A DNA stretch of 64,000 nt. Source: Flavipsychrobacter sp. Lineage in GTDB: Bacteria > Bacteroidota > Bacteroidia > Chitinophagales > Chitinophagaceae. The DNA lies in assembly GCA_016786665.1 (NCBI GenBank), contig JAEUVZ010000035.1:1-64000 (forward strand), in the 5' to 3' direction. The notes under the pieces are model-generated. The model was not told the DNA's origin. It saw only the letters and a list, made by a program, of their open reading frames with translations, and did no database searches. The first letter of the stretch is position 1; every line of letters starts with the position of its first letter. The translations under genes and the position numbers were made by a program. This document shows, piece by piece, positions 36,014 through 44,027 of the stretch.

Positions 36014-36343
36014 TTAACAGCAGTCGCCGCAGTCGGCAACATCGGTAAACAATCCGGCAAAAAGCTGCTGGTATTGTTTCCACATGCGGGGGTTAATACA
36101 ATAACAGACGCTGGTACCTTCCACGGTGCCATTTATTAGTCCTACGTTCTTCAGCTCTTTCAGGTGCTGCGATATAGTGGCCTGTGCAAGGCCCAGGTCA
36201 TCCACCAGTTCTCCGCATACACAGGCATTGGTCTTTTTCAGTTGCTGCAGTATGGCAATACGGGCTGGGTGAGCTATAGCCTTAGCCATAGCAGCCATTT
36301 CATTTTGCTTATCGGTGAACAGATCTGTTTTAGTTACCCCCAT
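36014..36343 (-). CDS. arsR: ArsR-family transcriptional regulator
   Basis: 109 residues from MGVTKTDLFTDKQ; a longer frame exists upstream but overlaps the operator. The winged helix spans about 18-90 with the recognition helix LAQATISQHLKELKNVGLI. Cys41 and Cys43 (ACVCGEL) are in the position of the arsenite site of ArsR/SmtB proteins, and DCGDCC at the end adds three more Cys. Binds DNA until arsenite releases it; first gene of the operon with arsC. Confidence 0.9.
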   Translation of the reverse strand: MGVTKTDLFTDKQNEMAAMAKAIAHPARIAILQQLKKTNACVCGELVDDLGLAQATISQHLKELKNVGLINGTVEGTSVCYCINPRMWKQYQQLFAGLFTDVADCGDCC

Positions 36344-36357
36344 TGAAGTCAATTCTA

Positions 36358-36371
36358 TCGCAATATTACGA
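36358..36371. promoter_or_regulatory. probable ArsR operator 1
   Basis: TCGCAATATTACGA, palindromic around AATATT, lies 15 bases upstream of arsR and resembles the second copy at 35980-35993. It is the expected site of autoregulation. Confidence 0.6.
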
Positions 36372-36474
36372 TGTATAGTTTGTATTGCCAAATAATGCAA
36401 TCCCCCCAAAGTTCATTGGTTGAAAACCAGGGATAATTTTAAAAAAACTACCAATTAAAGGAACGCCTACAACT

Positions 36475-36744
36475 TCATTTCCATTTTTCAGGAATTTTCA
36501 TCAACTGGTTCTCCAAATTCCAATCCTTTGGTTTAAAATCCGGACTAAACCATTCGGCTCCATTGGCCAACCATCTTTTCCTATAGTCTGTAACACCATC
36601 GTTAGTAGTATCTTCATATCCAAATTGTACTCCACAGCAGATACAAATATCATGACTAGGAGTTACTTCATTAAACCAGGCAGGATTATCTAATGGATAA
36701 ACATATCCACAAACCCGGCAAGTTGCATTTTCTATTGTGCTCAT
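36475..36744 (-). CDS. CPCC-type cysteine-rich protein
   Basis: 89 residues with two knuckles: CRVCGY near the N terminus and CICCGVQFGYED in the middle, matching the cysteine-rich CPCC pattern (PF14206-like). Probably a small zinc-binding protein. It is AT-rich and lies between the ars operon and the repeat at 36917, so it belongs to the same accessory block. Function unknown. Confidence 0.65.
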   Translation of the reverse strand: MSTIENATCRVCGYVYPLDNPAWFNEVTPSHDICICCGVQFGYEDTTNDGVTDYRKRWLANGAEWFSPDFKPKDWNLENQLMKIPEKWK

Positions 36745-36916
36745 TTTTATTGAATTTCCTCCACTGGTCGAAGCGTCTCGCTTCGTCCTAAGACATTACA
36801 AGTATCCCGCTTGCAGTAGCGCAGATTACTTCTTTAAACCTGCCCATAAGAACACCCAGCACTTCATTACCCACACAAGAAAACCAGCTCGAGTCATCAC
36901 TACCCCTTACAAAAAG

Positions 36917-37103
36917 TCCCCCTTTGTGTCCAGGCGTTGTGCGTTGGCGAAGGGGGTGGCTGGTGCGCGGCCTCTGTGCTGGGGCAGCCGGGGGATGTCC
37001 TACACAACACGGGCAATCACGCTTCCCTTCGCATAAGAAAGGCCCTCATCCTCGTCTGCAACACTACCATACGCCTTATCTCAAATATAACCATTGTGTA
37101 TGC
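36917..37103 (+). repeat. interspersed repeat, right copy beside the ars locus
   Basis: Contains TCCCCCTTTGTG (36917-36928), GGGGGATGTCC (36990-37000), and a block at 37082-37103 beginning CAAATATAACCATTGTG, in the same order as the copy at 34752. The 380 bases between 36745 and 37123 hold no convincing gene. TATATTTG on the minus strand at 37089-37082 may be a promoter for the CPCC gene, 338 bases away. Confidence 0.55.
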
Positions 37104-37123
37104 ATTTATATGAGATCCGGTAG

Positions 37124-37531
37124 TTAGTTCTTTACTTGCCTTACCAAGTGGATCGAAATGAAGAGGTTTACAGCAATCAATAGTACGGCAGCCCAGACCA
37201 TCAACCCGGCAATCCTGTTTTTACGGCGCGGCCACTTCTCAAATACTTCAAAGTAAGACTGCCATTTACCGGGTTTGGAAAGGAGGTAATGAGTGGATAA
37301 TAACACCAATACAATGGGTAGGAAGCCAATCGGCTTTTCGATACTGATCGTCGATTTAATCCCAAGGAGTACACAGGTATAACCATAGACAACCAGGAAA
37401 AGCCATAATTTCAATACCATTATACAAAGCTCGGCTCTATAGAAGACAGACATCAGAGGATTGTCTATTTTGCTCCATAGCCTGTGGAGTTGGTAAAAGG
37501 TATAGTAATATGCCGTAGCTATGGTGCGCAT
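37124..37531 (-). CDS. small membrane protein of unknown function
   Basis: 135 residues with three predicted helices (about 32-52, 65-82 and 105-125) and a basic loop (RRKNRIAGLM). No motif or family was recognised. Single gene. Its AT content is like that of its neighbours. Confidence 0.5.
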   Translation of the reverse strand: MRTIATAYYYTFYQLHRLWSKIDNPLMSVFYRAELCIMVLKLWLFLVVYGYTCVLLGIKSTISIEKPIGFLPIVLVLLSTHYLLSKPGKWQSYFEVFEKWPRRKNRIAGLMVWAAVLLIAVNLFISIHLVRQVKN

Positions 37532-37594
37532 TTATACTCTTAAAGTACAAAAATATTTTCAGTATGCGGAGCTGGTGCGCCCCCCAAAAGCAAA

Positions 37595-37617
37595 AAGGGC
37601 TGCACCAGGCAGCCCTT
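37595..37617 (-). terminator. intrinsic terminator
   Basis: AAGGGCTGC (37595-37603) pairs with GCAGCCCTT (37609-37617); the minus strand continues TTTGC. It ends the NlpC/P60 gene. Confidence 0.75.
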
Positions 37618-37638
37618 CCCGAAAAAAATTATGAATGC

Positions 37639-38385
37639 TTACAGCATCTTGCCTGCTCCGGCGTAGAAGCGCGACCAGTAGCCCTCGTTCAGGTTGCTGA
37701 TCATAACGCCCTGGCTGGCAGAGGCGTGTACAAAGTAATCGTTGGCCAGGTACACGCCTACATGCGAGATGCGGCGGCTCTTGATGCGGAAGAATACCAG
37801 GTCGCCCTCGCGCAGTTCCGACTCGTTAAAAATGCGCTGGCAGGCGTCAAATTGTTCACAAGCCGTGCGCACAATGCTGGCGCCGAACACCGACTCATAC
37901 AGGCGTTGCACGAAAGCAGAACAGTCTATGCCCGACTTGGTAGTACCACCCATGCGGTAGCGGGTACCATACCAATCGTCGATGAAAGCGTAGAGAGAGA
38001 GATTAGAAATTGCAGTAGGCAGTACACCCAGTATCATAGAATACTTCGTGCTGATGAAGTTGTACTCAGCATTGTTAATATTCAGCGATGTGTTTTTAAG
38101 GGTGTTTTTTGTAGTAACAGCCATTTCAGCAGGTATTTCCGGGTTGTTGGAAACCGAGGCCGCTTCGGCCGGGTTTTCCGTCTTCGGAATGTTGAGCTTT
38201 ACATTGCTCATGTTAGCGTTTCCGCCCACGGTCACATTTTCAATGAACTGTGGATTTTGTGTCTTTACCGTATTGTTGGCAGTCTTGCCTTTTACAATTG
38301 CCAGTTCCTGGCCGTTACGGCAGCTCACTACAAAAAGGGATGCAGCCAGCAGAACCGGCGCAAGGCGATTTTTTAGTAATACCAT
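37639..38385 (-). CDS. NlpC/P60 family cell-wall hydrolase, lipoprotein
   Basis: 248 residues. The start at 38385 (MVLLKNRLAPVLLAASLFVVSC) gives a lipoprotein signal. The C-terminal papain-like domain carries the catalytic Cys in GIDCSAFVQRLYE and the His in SHVGVYLANDYFVHAS; REGDLVFF is the usual strand between them. It cuts peptide cross-links in peptidoglycan. The middle part (about 30-100) is Asn-rich and has no recognised binding domain. Confidence 0.9.
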   Translation of the reverse strand: MVLLKNRLAPVLLAASLFVVSCRNGQELAIVKGKTANNTVKTQNPQFIENVTVGGNANMSNVKLNIPKTENPAEAASVSNNPEIPAEMAVTTKNTLKNTSLNINNAEYNFISTKYSMILGVLPTAISNLSLYAFIDDWYGTRYRMGGTTKSGIDCSAFVQRLYESVFGASIVRTACEQFDACQRIFNESELREGDLVFFRIKSRRISHVGVYLANDYFVHASASQGVMISNLNEGYWSRFYAGAGKML

Positions 38386-38633
38386 TTTAGAATTGTAAAA
38401 AGTTTTCAATGCTGGCAAAGATAACAGAATAGCCCTGTGCGTCAAAGCCTGTGGGTAAAAATATGCCCGCGTTAACAATTTGGTAATTAAATATATATAA
38501 CTGCCCGGTTAATAATCAGCCCCGGTGTCAACGCTCCTTTTTTAGGTTGTGGATAGGGGAGATAAGGGCAAAAAAGAATCCCATGCCATGAAAACATGGA
38601 TGGGATCAAACAACAAACAAAAACAAAACAATC

Positions 38634-39191
38634 TTAATCTATTACTTCGAATGTCTTAAAGTATGGTATCAGTTTACCGTTGCGGTACTCGCTGCCCCTC
38701 ACTTTTATGCGCCTTTCGTCGGTTCCGTCGTCTTCAAATTCCATCTGCATATCATTATCAGAACTTCCAAAATTGTAAATGATCAGTTCGCGCTGGTCGC
38801 CCGGTACTTCCCAGGTAAAGCTGATTCTACGTCCATCGGCGTCGTACTGTATGTTATCGGCATTGCCGGCGGTACCAGTAGACCTGCTTACAATAATAGT
38901 GGTATCATCGGCTGAGGGCGGGGTGGTGGTATCTACCGGCGTTTCACCGCATTTGGTAGCTCCTTCATCCATATACCCGGTTCCATCGGCGTTAAAGACC
39001 CATATATTGTCCAGTTGGCATTGCTTCAGTTCCACGTTCACCCCTATTTCTATAAGGCCTGTCTGGCGCCACTTGTTATTGATCATCCGGTCAGTGCGGT
39101 TGCCGACAGGTTTTCCTCCAAAGGCGCTATCTTTATCACAGCCTGCGAAAAGTATGCCACTTACTGCCAGCAAAAGTAATGCGTTTTTCAT
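38634..39191 (-). CDS. hypothetical lipoprotein, lipocalin-like
   Basis: 185 residues with a lipoprotein signal ending FAGC. The pattern NKWRQTGLIEI ... NIWVFNADGTGYMDEG ... RISFTWEV ... FEVID resembles the lipocalin-like or DUF5004-like barrels common in Bacteroidota. Ligand unknown. The region from its start to the tRNA (39192-39586) is AT-rich and holds no convincing gene apart from a terminator. Confidence 0.6.
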   Translation of the reverse strand: MKNALLLLAVSGILFAGCDKDSAFGGKPVGNRTDRMINNKWRQTGLIEIGVNVELKQCQLDNIWVFNADGTGYMDEGATKCGETPVDTTTPPSADDTTIIVSRSTGTAGNADNIQYDADGRRISFTWEVPGDQRELIIYNFGSSDNDMQMEFEDDGTDERRIKVRGSEYRNGKLIPYFKTFEVID

Positions 39192-39545
39192 AATTTGTTA
39201 ATTATTACGGGTATTTATTTGATATAAAGAATAGTTTGAATTAAAATAAAACAGCTTCGAATTATCACCGCTATCAAAATTCAGCACCCGAAGGTATTGA
39301 AAATAAATAGTAATGATCTCTCGAAGCCTCCTTAAAATAACAAACGAACCGCTTCATTTGTCTGGCAACAAAGATAACATCGTTTATAGCAAAAAACCAA
39401 AGGCGTTTTGTTAACGGGGATGTTAACGGGCTGGAGTTATTTTTAAACCTGAACAACAGGCATACTAACGCCAACACTCCTGGGTGATTCTAAAAACGGT
39501 GATAGTTGCTTATGATAGCGAGGTGCTGCCGGCAGAGCGCACACA

Positions 39546-39575
39546 AAAAAAGGAACACCATAGTGTTCCTTTTTT
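39546..39575. terminator. bidirectional terminator after the tRNA gene
   Basis: AAAAAAGGAACAC (39546-39558) pairs with GTGTTCCTTTTTT (39563-39575). It lies just downstream of the tRNA on the minus strand. Confidence 0.85.
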
Positions 39576-39586
39576 AATCGCTGTTG

Positions 39587-39658
<72 letters not shown>

Positions 39659-39667
39659 ATGTGGGGG

Positions 39668-39698
39668 CAAAAGTACGCCTATCATTTGGGATAAACAA
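39668..39698 (-). promoter_or_regulatory. promoter of the initiator tRNA
   Basis: On the minus strand TTG (39698-39696) and TACTTTTG (39675-39668) are separated by exactly 20 bases, a full Bacteroidota promoter, with the -7 box ending 9 bases before the tRNA. Confidence 0.75.
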
Positions 39699-39765
39699 AA
39701 GGTTTTTCACATAAACCTTATTGTTATCTCTTAATGGCCGTGAACCTTTCGTACTTTTGCCGCTC

Positions 39766-40650
39766 ATGAGCTGGGAACACAAGTCGGGTTTTGTAAACAT
39801 ATTTGGTCCGCCCAATGCGGGCAAGTCCACCTTGCTGAACGCCCTCCTGGGCGAGCAACTCGTTATTACCTCCCATAAGGTACAGACTACACGCCACCGG
39901 ATACTGGGTATCCTTACCGAGCCGGAATACCAGATCGTTTTTTCCGATACCCCGGGTATTATTGAGCCCAAGTACAAACTTCACCAGAAGATGATGGGCC
40001 ATGTAAAAAGCGCCCTGGAAGATGCCGATGTGGCGATACTCATGCACGACATCACCCTGCCGCCGGAAGAATTTGATATAGTAGTCCAGACCCTGAAGCT
40101 GAAAGTGCCGGTCCTGTTCCTGCTCAATAAGGCCGACCTGCTGAAAGACAAAAAGGAACTGGCCGCCAAAGTAGCTTACTACACGGAGAAATACCCCAAC
40201 TGGGAGGTGCTGCCCGTATCGGCGCAAAAGAAGCAGAACCTGGAAGAGCTGAAAAAGAAGATACTGGAAAAGCTGCCCGATGGCCCCCCTTTCTACCCGG
40301 AAGACAGCATCTCCGATCGTCCTACCCGGTTCTTCGTTAGCGAGCTGATACGCGAGCAGATATACAACCTGTACCACGAAGAGCTACCGTATCATACGGC
40401 GGTGATCATACAGGCATTCGAGGAGAAGGCCAGCCTGGATGTAATACGCGCTGAAATAATAGTAACACGCGAAACCCAGAAAGGCATAGTTGTGGGCAAG
40501 GGTGGCAGCATGATAAAGCAGTTGGGCATCAACTCCCGGAAGGCCATAGAGGAATTCCTGCAGCGCAAGGTGCACCTCGAGCTCTTCGTAAAAGTTCGCC
40601 CCAAGTGGCGCGACAATGATACCTACCTGAGAGAGTATGGATATAATTGA
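39766..40650 (+). CDS. era: GTPase Era
   Basis: 294 residues; a GTPase that binds the 3' end of 16S rRNA and helps 30S assembly. G1 GPPNAGKST (14-22), switch-region TTRHRI, G3 DTPG, G4 NKAD and a C-terminal KH domain with GIVVGKGGSMIKQLG. The start at MSWEHKSGFVN is the usual one; the frame extends 15 codons upstream without similarity. It overlaps the next gene by 14 bases. TACTTTTG at 39752-39759 may be its -7 box. Confidence 0.96.
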   Translation: MSWEHKSGFVNIFGPPNAGKSTLLNALLGEQLVITSHKVQTTRHRILGILTEPEYQIVFSDTPGIIEPKYKLHQKMMGHVKSALEDADVAILMHDITLPPEEFDIVVQTLKLKVPVLFLLNKADLLKDKKELAAKVAYYTEKYPNWEVLPVSAQKKQNLEELKKKILEKLPDGPPFYPEDSISDRPTRFFVSELIREQIYNLYHEELPYHTAVIIQAFEEKASLDVIRAEIIVTRETQKGIVVGKGGSMIKQLGINSRKAIEEFLQRKVHLELFVKVRPKWRDNDTYLREYGYN

Positions 40651-41536
40651 TGAAAGCAGGGTAGTGATACAATCCCTCTCACCCACATGGGTGGGTAGGG
40701 AAGATATAGAGGTGGCCATGCTCCGGCTCGATCTCATACATCCCGTAGTGCAGGGAAACAAATGGTACAAGCTCCGCTACAATATAGATAAGGCCCTGGA
40801 AGAGGGCTATACCCGGCTGCTTACTTTTGGCGGGGTGTATTCCAATCACCTCTCCGCTACGGCGGGCGCGGCACAGGCTTATGGGCTCCCCTGCATCGGC
40901 ATAGTGCGTGGCGACGAGGGCACTATCACCCCCACCATGCGGCAATGCCACGATATGGGCATGGAGCTCTACTTCATCTCCCGCCAGGACTATAAACGAA
41001 AGAACGACCCCGATTTCCTGGCCGGGTTGGCGGAACAATTTGACCAGCCCTATATGATACCCGAAGGCGGCGCCAACGAAGCCGGGCGGCTGGGCGCGGA
41101 GCGGATAGAGTGGGAGATACCGGAAGGGTACACCCACGTTTGCGTCTCGGTGGGCACCGGCACTACCTTGGTGGGTTTGCGCAATGCCTTGCCCCTGGGG
41201 GTGCGGCTCTGCGGCTACGCCCCTATGAAGCAGGGAGCCTACCTGGAGCACGAACTAAGGCCACACATGCGGCAGGGCAAGGATGTCAGCTGGAGCATTA
41301 CAGACAACTGGCACTTCGGCGGCTTCGGCAAGAGCACAGATGAACTGCTCTCCTTCATGAACGAATTCTACACCATCAACCACATTCCCCTCGATATAAT
41401 ATATACCGCCAAGATGATGTATGGCATACAGCAGCAGTTGCGCGAGGGGTACTTTCCTGCGGGTTCGCGTATACTCTGCATCCACACCGGCGGCCTGCAA
41501 GGAAATGCATCGGCCAGCGAGAAGCTCAATTTTTAG
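40637..41536 (+). CDS. 1-aminocyclopropane-1-carboxylate deaminase / D-cysteine desulfhydrase family
   Basis: 299 residues of the tryptophan-synthase-beta PLP fold. The PLP lysine is probably Lys42 in QGNKWYKLRYN; GGVYSNHLSATAGAA is the loop near the substrate carboxylate, and SVGTGTTLVGL binds the phosphate. Members release ammonia from ACC or sulfide from D-cysteine; sequence alone does not separate them. Cotranscribed with era through a 14-base overlap. Confidence 0.85.
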   Translation: MDIIDESRVVIQSLSPTWVGREDIEVAMLRLDLIHPVVQGNKWYKLRYNIDKALEEGYTRLLTFGGVYSNHLSATAGAAQAYGLPCIGIVRGDEGTITPTMRQCHDMGMELYFISRQDYKRKNDPDFLAGLAEQFDQPYMIPEGGANEAGRLGAERIEWEIPEGYTHVCVSVGTGTTLVGLRNALPLGVRLCGYAPMKQGAYLEHELRPHMRQGKDVSWSITDNWHFGGFGKSTDELLSFMNEFYTINHIPLDIIYTAKMMYGIQQQLREGYFPAGSRILCIHTGGLQGNASASEKLNF

Positions 41537-41554
41537 AAAGGGGGAATGTCTCTT

Positions 41555-41592
41555 CCCATTCCCTCACCACATCCATTTCCCCCTTTAGGGGG
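41555..41592 (+). repeat. solitary 38-bp copy of the tandem-array repeat
   Basis: The 38 bases starting CCCATTCCCTCACCACATCC and ending TTTAGGGGG are identical to 43347-43384, the first unit of the array 1.8 kb away. It lies just after the ACC deaminase-like gene. Confidence 0.85.
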
Positions 41593-41626
41593 TAACTATA
41601 TACAAATTTACACTAAATGATTAATT

Positions 41627-41749
41627 ATGACAGAGCAAGAAATTAAATTAAAGTGCTTGGAGTTAACAAAAGAAGATATGCAATCCATAGAAGAATGGAT
41701 TGAAAAGGCAAAGAAGCTGTATGGTAGCTTTATGCCCCTTTCTTGGTAA
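41627..41749 (+). CDS. possible 40-residue protein
   Basis: MTEQEIKLKCLELTKEDMQ and further residues to FMPLSW, an amphipathic acidic helix followed by a short end, read from an ATG at 41627. It overlaps the convergent DUF2158-like gene by 20 bases. Only the open frame and a phage-like amino acid pattern support it. Confidence 0.3.
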   Translation: MTEQEIKLKCLELTKEDMQSIEEWIEKAKKLYGSFMPLSW

Positions 41750-41900
41750 GCAAAACTGTAGGTATATCAGCCCAATCTATTTTGCCAGTTACTTGGTTAT
41801 AGTAATATACTGTTGTTTTCAATTCGTTAGACTGATAGACGGCCATTTCTACACTTCTGCTAATAAGCATAACAACATCACCAACATTGATTTTTTTCAT
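41730..41900 (-). CDS. DUF2158 (YodC)-like small protein
   Basis: 56 residues from ATG at 41900: MKKINVGDVVMLISRSVEMA, then VYYYNQVTGKIDWADIP and TVLLTKKGA. The start resembles the KxxVGDVVxLKSGG pattern of DUF2158 and a Trp is present where that family has one. Probably a small beta-barrel of unknown role. It is AT-rich and part of the block between the two repeat sites. Confidence 0.5.
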   Translation of the reverse strand: MKKINVGDVVMLISRSVEMAVYQSNELKTTVYYYNQVTGKIDWADIPTVLLTKKGA

Positions 41901-41939
41901 TTTATTACATTTAATTTAGCACTATAAATGTAATAAGAA

Positions 41940-41959
41940 AGGCTACCACACGGTAGCCT
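41940..41959 (-). terminator. intrinsic terminator of the protease gene
   Basis: AGGCTACC (41940-41947) pairs with GGTAGCCT (41952-41959); the minus strand continues TTCTTATTAC. It separates the protease pair from the DUF2158-like gene. Confidence 0.6.
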
Positions 41960-41972
41960 AGAGATAATAAAA

Positions 41973-42917
41973 TTATTTCCCACCCGGGGGCGGTTGCATC
42001 CGCATCTCGTTTTTAAGCCATTTTTTGTTTCCTTGTGTCGCTATTATTTTAACGGTGGGCGTATGAAGGAATAACAACGTCATAACGTGGTATAAGGTTA
42101 GAGTTGATTCTTGAAGCGGTTGGTCTGACTCTAAATCTTGTATGTTTAGTGAAAAGCTACGCGCCTCATCCCTGTCAATCCTTCTGCCGTGATTGGTGTT
42201 GTCTTTGCTGCTACTAAAGTGTTCAGCAACTTTTGCAGCCTTAGCTGATGCGTCTTCCTGCCCTTTAAACATGAAAGTTTCTAACCACTTCGCAACCGTA
42301 GACCTACCATATTCTATAGCTCTTTTTGATTCCTGTAAGAGGGCGGGGCCAAGCGAAGATATCATTGGGGCATACACATGAGCATATCCTTTGTCTTCTA
42401 AGATTTTCTTTTCTGCTTCCTTAAACTGGTCTAATATAGCTAGTGCAGAAAAGGTTCTTCCATTCGCTGGCATTTGTGGGTCTATAGGCCCCATTTGGCT
42501 CTGCCTGCCCATAACTATCAGGTCTGAACTTAGCGCAACCATCGTAGCCGCAGACATGGCGAATGTTGGTATTATAGTCTGTATATAGCCAAATTTAGAA
42601 CGGAGATAAGATACAATAGTTTCAGGGGCATTTGAAATACCTCCAGGAGAATGCAGAACCAATGTAAGCCCTTTACTGCAATCCATTCCGTGCAACGCTG
42701 ACATAAATCCATTTATGTCTTCTGCCGCTATTTGCAAATTTATAGGTTGGGATGCTGGTTTTTGCAGATAAGCAGAACCGTATATAATAACATTTGAGTT
42801 ATTAGTAAGCCCACTCAGTTGATTTAGCGCCTCTTCTAATTTTGCTTCGAGCCAAGTGCCTTTATTTTGATTCGGCACATCGTTAAACTCTTTAACAAGC
42901 TCAATCCAACTTGCCAT
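41973..42917 (-). CDS. Clp-fold serine protease homologue (SDH/SppA-like)
   Basis: 314 residues. The crotonase/ClpP-fold core shows LTLVLHSPGGISNAPETI, the putative nucleophile Ser in FAMSAATMVALSSD and MGPIDPQMP, as in the SDH-type (PF01972-like) proteins. There is no signal peptide or membrane helix, so unlike SppA it appears cytoplasmic. The tail (about 240-314) is charged and ends in a Pro/Gly-rich stretch. The start overlaps the stop of the upstream 81-residue gene (TAATG), so the two are translated together. Clearly AT-rich compared with the flanking genes. Confidence 0.75.
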   Translation of the reverse strand: MASWIELVKEFNDVPNQNKGTWLEAKLEEALNQLSGLTNNSNVIIYGSAYLQKPASQPINLQIAAEDINGFMSALHGMDCSKGLTLVLHSPGGISNAPETIVSYLRSKFGYIQTIIPTFAMSAATMVALSSDLIVMGRQSQMGPIDPQMPANGRTFSALAILDQFKEAEKKILEDKGYAHVYAPMISSLGPALLQESKRAIEYGRSTVAKWLETFMFKGQEDASAKAAKVAEHFSSSKDNTNHGRRIDRDEARSFSLNIQDLESDQPLQESTLTLYHVMTLLFLHTPTVKIIATQGNKKWLKNEMRMQPPPGGK

Positions 42918-43162
42918 TATTCAACAACAATTTGAACGGGGTAATCAAATGCCACCTCTTCAAATTCTGTTTCATTTAATGCAGCTAAATTGGCTGTTTC
43001 CACTATGGCCAAGTACTCCTCATATTGAGAACCAGCCTCCACTATCAACTTAGCATATTCTAATTCTTCTTTCGGGGATTGCATAATAGATGTTTTTGCA
43101 AAGGTAGAAACATATTTCATGCCGTCAACCCGCCATTCGACGGTATCGCCAAAAATTTTCAT
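42917..43162 (-). CDS. 81-residue acidic protein coupled to the protease homologue
   Basis: MKIFGDTVEWRVDGMKYVST ... FDYPVQIVVE, strongly acidic with a central helix (SPKEELEYAKLIVEAGSQYE). No known family. The one-base TAATG overlap with the protease gene suggests that its product is a partner, regulator or substrate. No DNA-binding motif is seen, so a toxin-antitoxin reading has little support. Confidence 0.6.
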   Translation of the reverse strand: MKIFGDTVEWRVDGMKYVSTFAKTSIMQSPKEELEYAKLIVEAGSQYEEYLAIVETANLAALNETEFEEVAFDYPVQIVVE

Positions 43163-43311
43163 AATATAGGGTTTATAAGGTTAATATTTTACTCTAAAGT
43201 TACAGAATATCACGTCCCTATTGGCTTTCCCTACTATTAACATATCCACATTTCACAAAAAAGCCTCCCTATTCGGAGATTTTTGGATTGAAATTGAGCG
43301 CTGTTTTTGGT

Positions 43312-43990
43312 GCCAGGGGGCCTGCTCGCCTTAACGGAAGTCCACGCCCATTCCCTCACCACATCCATTTCCCCCTTTAGGGGGCCAGGGGGCTGCTCGC
43401 CCTAACGGGAGTCCACGCCCATCCCCTCACCACATCCATTTCCCCCTTTAGGGGGCCAGGGGGCCTGCTCGCCTTAACGGGAGTCCACGCCCATCCCCGC
43501 ACCACATCCATTTCCCCCTTTAGGGGGCCAGGGGGGCCTGCTCGCCCTAACGGAAGTCCACGCCCAGTCCCGCACCACATCCCTTTCCCCCTTTAGGGGG
43601 CTAGGGGGCCTGCTCGCCCTAACGGGAGTCCAGCCCCTCACCACATCCATTTCCCCCTTTAGGGGGCTAGGGGGCCTGCTCGCCCTAACGGAAGTCCACG
43701 CCCATCCCCGCACCACATCCATTTCCCCCTTTAGGGGGCCAGGGGGCCTGCTCGCCCTAACGGGAGTCACAGTCCCGCACCACATCCATTTCCCCCTTTA
43801 GGGGCCAGGGGGCTGCTCGCCCTAACGGAAGTCCACGCCCAGCCCCTCACCACATCCATTTCCCCCTTTAGGGGGCCAGGGGGCCTGCTCGCCCTAACGG
43901 GAGTCCACGCCCAGCCCCGCACCACATCCATTTCCCCCCTTTAGGGGGCCAGGGGGCCTGCTCGCCCTAACGTTGAAGTCCACGCCCAGC
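43312..43990. repeat. tandem array of about ten 65-73-bp units
   Basis: The unit contains TTTCCCCCTTTAGGGGG, then CCAGGGGGCCTGCTCGCC, CTAACGG(G/A)AGTCC and a variable CACGCCCA(T/G)-CCC-(G/C)(C/T)-ACCACATCC. CTGCTCGCC occurs ten times, at a period of about 72 bases with two short units. Units differ at a few positions and the array ends 37 bases before the symporter start. CCCCCTTTAGGGGG forms a small hairpin in every unit. Confidence 0.9.
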
Positions 43991-44027
43991 CGCATTTTAA
44001 TATTATATTGCACCCATAATATCACTT

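Noticed and set aside
36737-37036. 99-codon plus-strand frame in the repeat at the ars locus
   Set aside because: It follows the repeat sequence and has no recognisable product.
39274-39477. 67-codon minus-strand frame upstream of the tRNA
   Set aside because: AT-rich noncoding composition, no promoter or start context.
42917-43162. Toxin-antitoxin interpretation of the 81-residue protein and the protease
   Set aside because: No DNA-binding or toxin motif in the small protein; coupling alone is not enough.
43377-43785. Two repetitive coding frames on the minus strand in the tandem array
   Set aside because: Translations merely follow the tandem DNA repeat; no start region or promoter.
43312-43990. 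CRISPR array
   Set aside because: No spacers of constant length between repeats; units are contiguous and no cas gene is near.
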